64,000 nt of DNA from Coturnix japonica (taxonomy: Eukaryota > Chordata > Aves > Galliformes > Phasianidae). Below are positions 39,586 through 51,252 of the stretch, one piece after another; position 1 is the first letter of the stretch; the number at the start of each line of letters is the position of its first letter. A program made the translations under genes and the position numbers. The stretch covers positions 1,240,001 through 1,304,000 of the forward strand of contig NC_029528.1 in the NCBI RefSeq assembly GCF_001577835.2, given 5' to 3'. Below the pieces are notes generated by a model. That model searched no databases, had not been told where the DNA came from, and saw only the letters and a program-made list of their open reading frames with translations.

Positions 39586-41026
39586 CATTTATTTTTACTG
39601 GCAAACCCAACCCATTACCTTGTAAATCAGATGCAAAGCTCCCAGCTCCATCGCTCCTCCCTGCTCTGCTGCATGACCAAAGCGTGCAGCTTCCCCAGTC
39701 AGGGCACAAGGAAACAGTCCTCAGGGCTGTGGAGCATCCAGGAGTGCACAGCATGAGACCACACCTCAGCAGGTTGGTTTTCTCCACCCAGCGCTGATTT
39801 TTTTGCTTTGTCTTCCTCACCTTCTCTTCCTGCTACACTTATCTCTGATTCTGCTTCTGACAGCACCCCCCCCTCCCTCCTTCTCCTTTTCTCTCCTGTA
39901 TGTTTCATTGATGCCTCCATACCAGACAGTGCAGGCATTGCCTTTCCGTGCTCCATTCATGCCCCAGCACCTCCTGGCTGCAGGATGAGCTCCCAGGGAC
40001 AGGCAGTTCTGCAGCACCACGCAGACACTCTCTCTGCCTTCTGGGCATGCAGATATAGTGGGGTTAAAGCTGGGAGAACTTTGGAATCATTTCGCCTCTT
40101 TCTCTCATGTTCCAAAGTCGCAGCTCCTAGGGCCAGCAGCATGCAAACAGAAAGCATCAGCCAGAATTATCAGCTGCAGGAGCAGATGTAAGAGCTCAAA
40201 CTGCTCTTCAGGCTGCAGAAAGAGCAGGGGCTGTGCTGTACACTAATCCCGTGCTCCATCCAGGCATTGCAAAACAAAAGCTGTCGTGGAGCAAAGAAAA
40301 ACGAGCATCATTTGGGTGTGCTTCTCTAAAGGCATTGGCAAACAAGAGCATAGAAGTCAGGAATGCCACGTGTTTGTCACCCAGCCAGCTGGATGTCAAT
40401 GACATTCAGCAAACTAGGTGCAGTTTACAGTTATGAATTCCTGTCTCACAGTTTTGGTATTTCTTCCACCCTAGGATGAAAACTGCATCAAAATATTGTT
40501 TGAAGGAATGGATCTGTTGAAAAACAGTCCTGAGATGAGGAGATTCAGTGCTTTCTTCCAAAGCTTTGAGAAACTGAAGCCATCTCTCACGGCAAACCTG
40601 GCAGAAGAGGTAGGGATCAATATCTTGTCTATCAGAGATCGCGCAGCAGAGATCTGTAAAACACAGTCTGTTGTTTGTAACTGTGCCCTTATGGTTACAG
40701 AAAGGGGATTTGCATTTGGAGCTGATTTGTTCAGTACACAGAAGAAGAAATCCTGGCATTATCCTCCTGCGTCTGCACTTCTGATGTTCAAACCTCTATA
40801 ACGAGGATATTCATTGCCACAGTTGGCTTATTTAAAGCTTAAGGAAAACATTGTCATTCATGTAATGATAGCAGGGTGAAAAAACGCAGTGGTTAAACAC
40901 TGAGTAATTTCATTTTCCTTGTTAACTTTTCAGGGAGAATGTGACACAGAAAGAAGAAACGTAAAGAACTTCATAGAAAAACTGAGAACATTCATTCGAA
41001 AATTATCAAGAGGTGCAAGAGCATAA
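38447..41026 (+). CDS. IL5: Interleukin-5, four exons, open frame
   Basis: Eosinophil and B-cell growth factor family; in mammals a disulphide-linked homodimer acting through IL-5R alpha and the common beta chain. Exons: 38447-38566 (40 codons), 38752-38784 (11), 40475-40609 (45), 40934-41026 (30 plus stop): 126 residues (human 134). All introns are GT..AG and phase 0, with the mammalian exon plan including a 33-nt exon 2. Residues 1-16 (MRTHLYLLLLTVGASA) are the signal peptide. Exon 2 (LRIETPV) aligns with human LRIPVPV; exon 3 NCIKILFEGMDLL with LCTEEIFQGIGTL; exon 4 ECDTERRNV with KCGEERRRV. The only two mature cysteines are the pair that forms the interchain bonds in the mammalian dimer. 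I recall a report that chicken IL5 may be a pseudogene for lack of expression signals; the coding sequence shows no break, the TATA element is weak, and the first poly(A) signals are about 1 kb downstream (ATTAAA 42007, AATAAA 42189). Confidence 0.92.
38711..38740. repeat. TA-rich microsatellite in IL5 intron 1
   Basis: TAATTAATATATATATATAA followed by TCTATATATT ends 12 bp before the exon 2 boundary, inside the usual branch-point and pyrimidine-tract zone of the acceptor. The short TTTTTTCTTCCAG tract next to it is intact. Confidence 0.85.
39558..39585. repeat. 28-nt T run in IL5 intron 2 (A run on minus strand)
   Basis: A pure T tract of about 28 bases. On the minus strand AATAAATG immediately precedes the A run, which looks like a retroposed poly(A) tail with a poly(A) signal, although the 2-bp spacing is unusually short. 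I do not recognise the sequence to its right (39586 to about 40200) as a copy of any gene, and no convincing target-site duplication was found. Confidence 0.8.
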
Positions 41027-42369
41027 TTACAACTTCCCGGACTCACCATAAGCTTAAACAAGCAGCAAAATGTATGTGTGTTTTAAATGTGCTCCTTCTT
41101 TGTGTTCAAATTGCAAAGGTTACCTCTTCTTTTCAGTAGTGCTGTGCTGGCTCATGTTCAGAATGGAACCTCAGAAGGTATCAATGACAAAAAGCCATTC
41201 ATGTTTGTAGATGAAATTGCAACTGCTCGCTGATGAAGCAAACAGAGCAGGGTATGATGGAAATATTGGCTAATCACAAACCCTTCTGATTTCAGAACAC
41301 TCACAGAAAGGTGAATGCAGATGGATGCTCATATCTCACCCCTTGCTTGGGCACTGCTGGGCCATGAGTACCAAGCAGTGCACTGGGATATGGGATAGGG
41401 GCTTCCTTTGCCTTTCTCTAAGACCAGGTCCCTCAGTTTCAGGAGGGAACCGAGCACATTCTAAGCACAGGAGCCATGTTTTTCAGTTTTAAGGCCAAAT
41501 TCCTGCTGGAAACATTTGCTGGTAGCACATAACCTCAGCAGAACCAGGTCCCAAATGGGCATTGCTCTTGATATCACATTTAGAAGAGCAAGAACCCACA
41601 TATAGTCCAATACACAACCAGCGTTGCTGGAATAGTTAATTTTCCTCAGGGAATTGATATTGGCTACACTGGAAAAGCCACAGTGCTATAGCAGGCCTGT
41701 AATTAAGAGGATTAATCACTGTAATTATACCAGCAAAACTTTCCTAGTTCAGAATTAGCTTTGTCACTGCTTTGAAGGCAGATGAGGGTGAACTGCAAAT
41801 TCACCTTCACTTAACGGTTCTGCTTTTCATGCCCTGCACAAGCATTGCTATGCATATACATACAACCCCCACTGGCAAGCACTAGGAGAACATCGTGCTG
41901 ATGCTTTGCAGCCCGGTCACAACCTTTCTTAAGCGCTGAGAAACACAGCCTGGCTCCCTCCTTCACCCGCAGCTTCTATAGATCAGGGGAGGCTGGGCTA
42001 CTGAAGATTAAATGAGCCAGGTATGTGCCTCCTCAAGATGCTGTTTGTGAAGCTGGCAGTGATGATGGGAATGCTTTGATCGCTCTGAGTTTATTTGTAC
42101 GGTGTCAACTAAATCACATCATGTTTTTTAGATATATGTATTTTGGAGAAAATATTTATTGTGTATTTTTGCTACTTTTCATAAAGGGAATAAATGAATC
42201 TCCATGTCTCCTCTGCCACCTTCTATTTTCTCCTTCCCCACCCCACAAACACACACACAAATCCCCTCTGAGCTATTTCCACACTGGGGTAAATCTAACA
42301 GGCACACAGTCCTTGACAACCAAGCAGAGCCCGGCGTTAAGGAGCCATTGATGTGGCACTGAGGGATGG

Positions 42370-42600
42370 GGCAAAGCTGCACTTCCCCAACCGAAGCGAT
42401 CCCCAAATCCGGGCTGCACAGCGCAGCCCCCAGCGGACACTATGGGAGCAGAGCCGGGACCCACCGGGCGGTGCTTATCGGCTCCCAGTGCCGGCCCCGG
42501 CAGCAGATGGCAGCAACGACAAAGGACAGCAGACGGTCCCAAGCTCCTCCCGGCGAGCCGCGACGCTGCAGCCCCAGTGCCGTGGGATGGAGCTGATCAA
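42370..42600. other. Small CpG-rich patch downstream of IL5
   Basis: About 230 bp with raised G+C and repeated CpG (for example around 42390-42480 and 42540-42570) in an otherwise ordinary spacer. A CR1 fragment begins right after it at 42637. No TATA box, splice site pair or coding exon is recognisable. It could be a minor promoter or simply a GC-rich remnant. Confidence 0.45.
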
Positions 42601-42636
42601 CGTCTTATCCGTATTATTTCTTCTTAATTCTTAACG

Positions 42637-42900
42637 TATCATAGAGCCATTGAGGTTGGAAAAGAACTCTCAGATTCCCAAGTCCATCCTCAGCCCACCC
42701 CACCATGCTCACTGACCACATCCCCGCACCTCAGTGATGCTGACTCCCCACTTCCTGAGTATCTATGTCAGTGCTGACCACTCTTTCAGTGAATTTTATC
42801 CTAACGTCCAACCTGAACCTCCCAGAGCACAACGCGAATCCATCACCTCTTGCCCTCATCACATTCAGAGCTCTCAGTGCACCTGGTGCTATGTTAGCAC
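42637..42900 (-). mobile_element. CR1 LINE 3' fragment, minus orientation
   Basis: ATCATAGAGCCATTGAGGTT, GGAAAAGAACTCTCAGATTC, CCACCATGCTCACTGACCAC, GTGCTGACCACTCTTTCAGT and CCTAACGTCCAACCTGAACC are the reverse complement of the CR1 3' UTR and last coding part, in order. It is one of the longest copies in the window. Confidence 0.93.
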
Positions 42901-44359
42901 AGAACAGGCACTGCTCATCCACACCCTCACACAGCCAGCCCTTATTCCCCCTGCTTCCCCCCCCACATCCCTCACCCCACTGATGCTGCACCAGGAGCAG
43001 GGGCCATCAGCCCCAAACCCAGCAATACAGGGACATGCCCATAGAACACATGTATTTTGGCATAACAAGCACAAGCCTACTGATGTCACCTCAACACAAC
43101 AAGAGCTCAGCGTACACACATAAATACTTACTGCCAAAATCTTGGGTCAGATGTCACTGAGAATAGTGTGTGCACTTCAGAAGAGCTCAAGAGAAGAAAA
43201 GGCATCAGTAGTCTCCTGTTTTATGAAGTCATGAGAAGACAACCAGGAATAACCAAGCACTGAAGGAGAAGTGAGATCTGGCTGTGATAGAACTGCCTAC
43301 AACAAAGAAATTAAACCAACCTCCACCACTTAAACTAACCCAGCAGCACAACTTCAAAATCACCAAAAAGAGGAGTTTTGAATTTTAAATAGCTCCCAGC
43401 TTAACCCAGAAACCAGGCTGCAGCTGTGCTGCCCTTAACACATCCCCTCACCCACCTGCATCAGAAGTAAACGGTTCCAGCTGTGCTTTCGATACCTACT
43501 TCTAAAACACCCCCAAACCAATCACTTCTCCTAGCATTAAATACAGAAATGTTATTTTACTTATTAAATGGTGAATTGTAGTAATTATTATATTTTAATA
43601 GGCCCTGGTAACAATATATTACTCATTTCCAGAGTGCAATTGTGTGTTTCTTCATGTCATTATGATTCCCTTGATTATTTCTCCTGCAAATGAGGCAGCT
43701 GACTATGAAATAGGGATTTAGAAGCCCTGTTATTCTGGAGGGATGGATGGAGATCTCTCTCAGACCTTCTCAATACACAGCCAGGTCTTACAGAATACAG
43801 CTAATAAGGTACAACGCTGGTGTGTGTTTTCTTCCCACAAAGCATCCAGACAAATCCTTGCCAAGAGAAGCTGAGGTGCAAAATCTTCTAAGTAAGGGCA
43901 GTGTCAGAGCAGAAACCTGTGGGTGGTGGCTGGTTGTGGACAGACAGAATCATCCCAGCACTGGGCTGGGCCCAGCTCTGATTCAGCAGCACCTGGGTTG
44001 TATTTTCTGCATGATACCAGACTAGGAATGTTGGTCTCACCTTCCCATTGCATTCCCACTTATGTCTCTGACTGAAGACCGTGGCTTGTGCACAAGGCAC
44101 CATTCACTGACTGACATTAAAGCCATGGCGTGTACCCTGTGGGCACTTTGGTGCCTGTAACGTGGCTTAGCAGTGTAATTCAGAGCCAGGCAGCCAACAG
44201 AGCAGTGCCAGCTGCCAACAGGAGCTGCAAGCTCAAGCAAGAGGAATGCTGCACAGGGTGGCACTGCTCCCTTGGCTCAGACTGGAGGCACACAGCGCCT
44301 GGTCTATGGAGCTTCACGCCAGCCAGCTTTGAACTTACTCAAAACAAGTTGAGACACCC

Positions 44360-44920
44360 CCCTAGTGTCGCTGTGCGGGGAGAGCATCTCGCAGAGAAGC
44401 AGTTCAGGATTAACAGCTCGTTTTGCTGCGTCAAAGCGCAAAGGTCCGCGGGTCTTGGCCCGGGGGTGGCCCTGCTCCGCTAAACCTGCACGTTCATCGC
44501 TGTGAAATAACGGCAGACATACACAAGACGATGTGTGAAAGGTAATTAATGAGCACCGCACGCAGAGCGTTTGCGGATGATAACGATCAAATCCGTTCCT
44601 TATCTGCGCATCCACGGGCAGAATCCCGCACTCTGCGAGCACAAGGGCTCAGGGTTGGGGTTTTTTTGTGGGGTGGCGGCTCCTCGCCCCGGGGCTTTTC
44701 CCTTAACTCGGGTTTTCCCATCGCACTCGATGCAGCCCCGGCCGCTCCCGGCCCCTGACTCACGCCTGGGATTCCCCCCGGTCCGCCTGGCTCCGCCGCG
44801 TGTTGTAGCGCCCCCACGCGGCCGCGCCTGGTACCGCCGATTCCCGGAAGCGCTCGGAGCCGCTCCCGCGGGGAACCGAAACTCGGCGGCGGGGGCGGGA
44901 CGGGAGGAGCGGTACCACCC
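44360..44920. promoter_or_regulatory. CpG island between IL5 and IRF1, no known gene
   Basis: CpG is dense from about 44360 and strongest from 44690 to 44910, with GC-box-like GGGGGCGGG near 44890. It lies 3.3 kb past the IL5 stop and 6.4 kb before the IRF1 promoter, so it is neither gene's own promoter. It contains a perfect STAT-type palindrome and an ISRE-like site (entered separately). In human, an interferon-responsive non-coding gene (IRF1-AS1/C5orf56) lies in the IRF1-IL5 interval, so a non-coding transcript may start here. Direction and exons cannot be settled from sequence; the 222-codon minus frame over it is explained by base composition. Confidence 0.65.
44841..44883. promoter_or_regulatory. 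GAS (STAT) site and ISRE-like site in the CpG island
   Basis: TTCCCGGAA at 44841-44849 is a perfect TTCNNNGAA palindrome of the kind bound by STAT dimers. GGAACCGAAACT at 44872-44883 fits the GGAANNGAAACT pattern recognised by ISGF3 and IRF proteins. Only 22 bp separate them, within the GC-richest part of the island. The matches are seen directly; interferon response is inferred. Confidence 0.6.
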
Positions 44921-45082
44921 CATGGATGGATCGGGAGAGAAGGGGAGGGTTGGTTCTTCACCAATAAATAAATAAAGAGAAAATAAGTAACATAATTAAT
45001 AACATAACGGTGGTACGATGCAATCAATAAACTAACACTCTTGAGGGGGGATGCCCAGCGTTGCACTGGGGCTGCAGATGGG

Positions 45083-45105
45083 ACACACACACACACACAC
45101 ACACA
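45083..45105. repeat. (AC)n microsatellite
   Basis: About 11 uninterrupted AC units, 160 bp past the CpG island. Likely to vary in length between individuals. Confidence 0.95.
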
Positions 45106-45429
45106 TTTGCCCTGAGCACCCCAAAGTACCGCAGGCCAAAAGGTGACTCCTGCACTGCTGCCCCATCCATCAGCCGTGCTGTGCTGAGAACATGAGAACA
45201 GCCACGGGCAGATCAGGGATGTGGTGCAGTGAGGGGTGACCCAGGTGGCAAACATGCACTGGGTTCGTTGTCCTCTGCGAACCCTGAGAGAGGTGGAATG
45301 ACCCCGTGTTGCCTATAGCCGCCATGCTGCTCCCGGACTTTGGCCAAGGAAGGGCTGTTGGTGCATTTGGTCTCCATTGGTTACAGAGTAATTGGTAGAT
45401 ACAAATAGACTAATGGATAGATATACAGG

Positions 45430-45806
45430 TACAGAGGGCTGCTCCAAAAGCAATGTTTCCTATTTCATCCCGTTGGCTCAGAGGAAGATGTTGGTGGTAA
45501 GGCAGTAGGGGTTGAACTTCCCCACCTACTGACATTCATTGACCAAAGGGTGGATGTGGGCACGGTGAGGGGGCTGTTGCAGCAGTGGTGACAGTGAGGC
45601 AGCTCTGCTGGGGCAGATCTGTGTGAGTGCAGTATGCAGGCACTTATTCATCACTAGTGAAAATACATAGCTAGTGGGAGTAGCTATGCTGAAAAACAAT
45701 GTTTTGTAGCTGAGAATTTGCTCTATCAAATAACATTTTTGAGATCATTCTATTGGCTGTAGTTTCCACGGCAATAGATAGGAGGCATTACTTTCAGAGC
45801 AACCTA
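45430..45806. mobile_element. Internally deleted mariner-type DNA transposon (Galluhop-like)
   Basis: The left end (GGGCTGCTCCAAAAGCAATG ... TCCTATTT) and the right end (ATAGATAGGAGGCATTAC ... TTTCAGAGCAACC) are imperfect inverted copies, each next to a TA, the mariner target site. The roughly 377-bp body keeps only short pieces of transposase-like sequence: a stretch resembling the QQW(W)-GDS region near 45555-45590 and, near 45605-45690, a part of the C-terminal end that reads like CRHLFITSENT-type residues with several substitutions. A full element is about 1.3 kb, so most of the gene is lost and the copy cannot move on its own. Confidence 0.85.
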
Positions 45807-45809
45807 CAT

Positions 45810-48800
45810 CATTACGTCTTTCTCAGAAGCAATCACACCTGAGCAGAGACCTGCATGGGATGGATGCTCCCTGCACAGTGCCCCCATCTCTGGGTGTCCC
45901 TCCAGGTGCTGCCCAGGAGTGCCCCCAGCTCCCTGTGGATGAGCCCTGCTGCTGTAACACACAGCTGAGCTCTGGTTCGGTGGGTCACTGAGCTCAGCCT
46001 TTCCCTTTCTGGCACCCAACTGGATCTGGGCTGGCTCAGTACAGTAGGGTGCAACCAGCAGACCTGGGCTGAGCCCTCCTGCAGCCTCCAAGAGCTCTAG
46101 GGATGACTCTTTTCTGTATGACCCATGAGAAATGCACTGTTATCAAGTAAGGCTTCTGGTCTCTCCTATGAACTGTAACTGGACAGAAAAGTCTAGCACA
46201 GAGCACAGCCCCAGCACTTCCCAGCCTTCACTCCTCTGCCCCACAGCTTACACTGTGCCAACAAGGTGAACCCTGAAAGGCAACAGCAGGAGTTTCTTTT
46301 TTGGCAGCCTCTTGGCAATAGGAGAGGATGGAGGTTTGGAAACAAAGCAATAGCCATTCATTCCTTCCCCAAGGGTGAAATGCTTACAGGTCCTTCACTA
46401 CATCTTCCATTTAGTGGTGAGTCATTCTGCAGAGCTGCAGGATTGGATGTGGTGTGGGAACAGGGGGCGGCAGCCAGCAGCCCCTAACCAGGGCAAGGGA
46501 CATAGTTAGCAGCCCCCGTAGTACAGCTCCCATGTTCTGCTGCTACCAGCCCTGCTTGCACCAGTGCCCTACAAGAAAAGACCCCCAGGCGCCCACTGCT
46601 CCCATGTCCACCTCTGGCAGGGAGGTCTGGGCAGCTGCAGCTCTGTCCCTCGTTAGGCAAATGCATTGCAGCTCCACTGCAAACTGAGCTTTGCTCTGCA
46701 AACATTTTGTGGAAGAGCCGTCTCCTCCTGCGAGGTTCAGAGAAAAGCAGGGAGTGGGTGGGAAATTCAGGAGGAATGGCTGAAAATTCACTGAATTTCC
46801 TTTTTCTCCCACCAAACTGAGAGCAGAATCTCGTGTTGGTTTGGTCTGAAAATGGGCTGTGTCATCAGTGAGCAGAACTGCACTGATTTCTTGTCCTGAG
46901 ATTTTGGATTCCAGGAAGCTGCACGCAGCCCATCCCAGGATGTATTCATTGCAGCCCGAGGATCAGAGTGCCTGTGAGTATTACCTCACTGGGCACAGCA
47001 TCAACATTTTTCACATTTTGCCCTGCATGTGCTTCAGCCAGACTTCCTTTTTGTAAGAGAGCCATTTATAAGAAATGGAAAGAGCTTGCAGCAAGCGCTG
47101 TACTCCCAAGGCTGCAGGCTTGGGAGAAGCTGGTTTTTTTTTGGTGTTTGCCTTTGTAGCCAGGGCTGAGCCTGCACCCTGCACCCACTCTGCATTAACC
47201 CCTTCCTGCCCAGACCACTCAGAGCCACACACAGTGCCCCAGGAGCGGGTGGTTGGGTGCTCACTGCTGGGGTCTCAGGGCTTCCCAGTGGTGGGTTCTG
47301 CAGCTATTCCATGTACCAGGAGATCCAGTGCAAAGCAGAATCCTTGTTTCTGAGTTTGATGGGGAAAGGGAGGAAGGGGAGCAGGGAAGAGAATGATAAA
47401 GGATGTGGGTGAGAGCAGAGTTTACAGGGAGTGCAATGTAACGAGGGGAGGCAGGCAGCAAAGGGAGGAAGTGGGGAAAAGAAGGGGAGGTTTGCAGGAT
47501 AGCCCCATAGTCTGGCTGCGAGGACACCAGGAGGCATGGGGACGGACTGAAGCCTGGCACTGGTGGTGAGGAGGAAGTGCCATGTGTGGTGCTCAGCCTG
47601 GAGGGGCTGCTGGGTGCTGGTGGGCATGGGAGGTGACAGTGCATCACTGGAAGGAAGCAGGTGGCATGGCGAGGAAGCAGATAAGAGCTGACTCTCCCCA
47701 TGCTCCTGCTCTTCCCCACCTTGAAGCCACACTTCCTCCCATCTGCTTTGTGCAGTTGTGCTCCCCCAGCAGAGCTGTGATATCCAGACATATATAGGGA
47801 TGGGACCCTCTCCTCAAACCCAATTCACTGCATGCAGTCCAGTGCCAGCCAGCACGCTTTGTTTTACAAAGCACTGGAGTGAAACCACCTCAGGTTGCCT
47901 TGTATGGCTGCTTAACTGACCATAGGGGCAGAGATGGGGAATGAAGTGCTGCATCAACATCATTTGGCCAAATCCACAATCCTCTACTTCTGTGTTCTCC
48001 CAACTGATCCCACACAGTTGGTGCTTTTTGGTGTCACGTGGAGTCCAGAGCTTCCTGGGAGCACCAGTTTACAGGACATCACTGTTTGAGACAGAGCTGT
48101 GTCCATCTCAGGGTAACACACACCACTTGTGAGGCACCTCCTGGGGATTTGGTTTGGTTTTATGTAAAAATATCAGAGATAAACATCCTCTGAATTAGGG
48201 AAACATACCCAGGCTTGGGGTCACCCTGCATTGGGTAGATGTGATGTAATACTTCTGGTGACTTCTTTCCCCATGTCTCAGTTCACTGTTAAGATGGTCA
48301 GCAAGTTGTGGGGTGATATGAGGAAGAGGGCAGTGGGGGTTGCAGGGCAGGGGCTGGGAGCAGCCTGCAGTCAGATGGGGACCAAGGGACCCCAGACCAG
48401 AGAGCTGGGAGCAGTGGCAGCTCCCTGTGTGTGACAGCCGGCTGGCAGCTGGGTGGGGCAAAACACTTTCCTGGTGAGTATTTGCCTCTTGAATTGCATT
48501 ATTCCGTGCTCATGTTTTGTATGAGCACACCCCACCTCCACGTGCCTGCCTTCCTGCACCATGCACACTGCTTGCCAGGCACTGTGAGCAGCTGAGGTAT
48601 GTTGGCACGGTGGCACAGATGGGCTCTGCAGCCTTGGTGTGTTGAGAGCCTGACACAGCCCCAGTGAGAGAGGTGAGCTGTCAGTTCCTTGTTTCTGCTG
48701 AAAGATAAGAAAGCAGCAAACAAGCAGACTGCATCCCAGCCTGAGAAGGGCACTCCCACAGCAACTGGCTATGCTGATAGGGCATAACCCAGATAGAAAG

Positions 48801-51050
48801 GTTAATGGGCTTTTGCTGGAAGCAAACTGCATGGGTTTATACCCGTGGAAAGCAGTGGAGGTGTAGAGTTAACGCTGCATTTCTATGCTGGGTGTATTTA
48901 TTTGATGCCCCTTTGATGCCAGTTGCTGCCAGTGATACACACTAAAAATAGCTGTAGAGACACTGTGGTGCAGAAGTCACTGATCAATCAAGTCACGGTT
49001 CACAATGAGGTCGTTGAAGCACCTCTGACACATTTACGATATACAGTCATCAGCCCAGGAAGCTCAGGATTATTCTGATGTGAAGCCAGCTGAGGGCTGA
49101 GCAACAAACCAGGGGAAGCTGGAGCTTGAAAGAACCACAGCAAGACCTGCCTTGTCAATATTTATGTTGTGTGAGAGATACTGTGACTCTTTTATTGTGA
49201 TGGCGTTGGCGCTGGGATCTCAGATACCTTCTGCCATCTCTTTTTCAGGTTCCTTTCACTACCCTTCGGCGCTCCTAAATCCAGGTACCTTGTGCCCAGG
49301 GGTCAGCATGAGGCAGATCAGAGCCCAGGAGCTGGGAACATCCTTGTGCTGCCCTGTCTCAGCCCCGTGCCTCTCTGCCTCCTCCTGTGTTTGATTTACC
49401 TGATGCCTTCTATCTTTATTGACACTGAAAGCTCACCAGCAGCCCTGCCTCACCCTGCACAAAGGCAAAACCTGGATGGAAGGTGCTACTGAGACAGTGA
49501 AAAAATGAGTTGGCAAAAAACATGGGGCACTTTCAGAGGTGAGAGTTCTGCACTAAATCCAAGCCTGGCCTTTTTTTCCCACTATTCTTCTTGTTGAAAA
49601 CAAGCACAGAAATGGCAGTGGAGTTGGAGTGCAACAGTGTGACTCTGTTTGCCCAGGCTGTCTCTTCCCATTGCACATGACTCCATCCCTGCCCTGAAAG
49701 CATTCCCACATGTCCAGCCCAACTGTTTTGTGGTTCTGTTGTTATCTTTTAGTTAAAAAACAGCAACAACAACAACAACAAACACAACTAATAAAAAAAC
49801 AAACCAGAGGAGGAGAGAAGAAGAGAATCTTTGTTACTTATATACATTAATTGTATATATTATAGGCACCCCAAAACAATTCTGCTCCACTCAACTTGAC
49901 CCAGGCAAGCCAAAAGGTGGAACAGCCCTTTAAGTGCTCCAGTATTCTGCTCACTTAAGGCAGCAGATAGACACCATGACTCCAATCTCACAGTCATCGA
50001 AGGGTATTTCAAAGCAGCCCAGCAGCTCGCAGCCTTGGCTGGGGAAGGTGGGAGAAGAAAGCATTCCCAGGCTTTACAGAATGTCTCCATTGCCCTGACT
50101 TCTTTGGCCATCTACCCAGAAGGCAGATGATCAGAAACATACGACTCGCTGTAAGGTATTGCACAACGCGTGGCATTTTATGGTGATGGGAAATCAGGCT
50201 GTCTGTGAGAGTCCAGCACCTACAGCCAAGCAAATGGAGCTCAGCTGGTTGCTGCATGAGAGCAGCACTGCGGGAAGGCTCTGGTTCCACCAGCACTGGG
50301 CTGAGCAGCCCTGGTCCAGTACTTGAGATCTGAGATCAATGCTTGCAGCAGCACTGCCCAGCAGGATGGTGGGCCCTGGGCTGTTCCAGTGTCCAGCAGC
50401 ACTGTGCTACACTCAGGGATCTGGGTGCTGCCTGTGTCCATCAGTCATGTACATACTGGGAAGGAGTGCAGCTCTGCACATGTGGAAGCCAACAGTGGGC
50501 ACGGAAATATAAACACAGGAACATCACTTATCATTTTCATTTCTTTTATTTCCTTTTCTATTGACCTTCCTGCCACCCATCCCCGTAGTTCTTATTCCTC
50601 CACATCCTCCAAGTCCCTTTCTGGGAACTGCTGGCACAGTACACACGAGGATGCAGCACGGACCCTCCATGCAGCTCTCAGCAGGGCAGTGCCATCACGT
50701 TGCTTTGAGGCGCCGTGGTCCTTGTGGTGCTGTGCACGTCAGATAGAGTGACTGATCCTCCCAGCACATTCCCTAAGTGCAGCTGAGCACCGGCCAATTC
50801 CCATTGCACTAAAAATAGCCCCATTCTGACCCTTATTTTTTTCCACTTCCTTTCCTCCTTTACGAGTGCTGAACTGGGCTGGCGGATCTACGGGTGTGCA
50901 TTTGGGGCTCGTTGTGCCCTCGCTGTTAGATCAGAGGTCCTGTGCTGCAGTGCTGCACTGCTGCAGCTCACCTGCACTCTCATGGGGTCAGGGGTGAAAT
51001 CACAGGACGGGGGGTGGGGAAGGGGAGGAGGAGGTTAAACACTGAGTGTT
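45810..51050. other. Spacer upstream of IRF1, no gene recognised
   Basis: No exon with family similarity was found on either strand. The stretch includes an A-rich AACAAC tract near 49752-49800, purine-rich sequence around 47340-47520, and several short GC-richer patches. Open frames up to 176 codons (for example 47261-47791 minus) are low-complexity Ser/Pro/Leu-rich sequences from the purine-rich strand. Confidence 0.6.
49752..49800. repeat. A-rich (AAC)n tract
   Basis: AAAAAACAGCAACAACAACA followed by more AAC units and an A run. Simple sequence; no attached retroelement body was recognised. Confidence 0.85.
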
Positions 51051-51252
51051 TGTGGGCTGAGATCCTTTTGTCATCCGGGACAACCCTCGTTGGGGCCGAG
51101 AGCCGTGTCTGCGGAGCCGCAGGGTGTACAGAGCCCATCGCTGTCCCACCGCTGTCCCGTCCCATCGCCGTCCCGTCCCACCGTTATCCCCTGGCCGTGC
51201 GGTGCCGGCTGGGGGCGGTGCTCCCCCCGCTCCTCTGGTGCTACAACAGCCT

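Noticed and set aside
44587-45255. 222-codon minus-strand open frame over the IL5-IRF1 CpG island
   Set aside because: Runs through an (AC)n repeat and GC-rich DNA, giving VCVCVC and PPPPP stretches; no recognisable domain. The island itself is kept as a regulatory finding.
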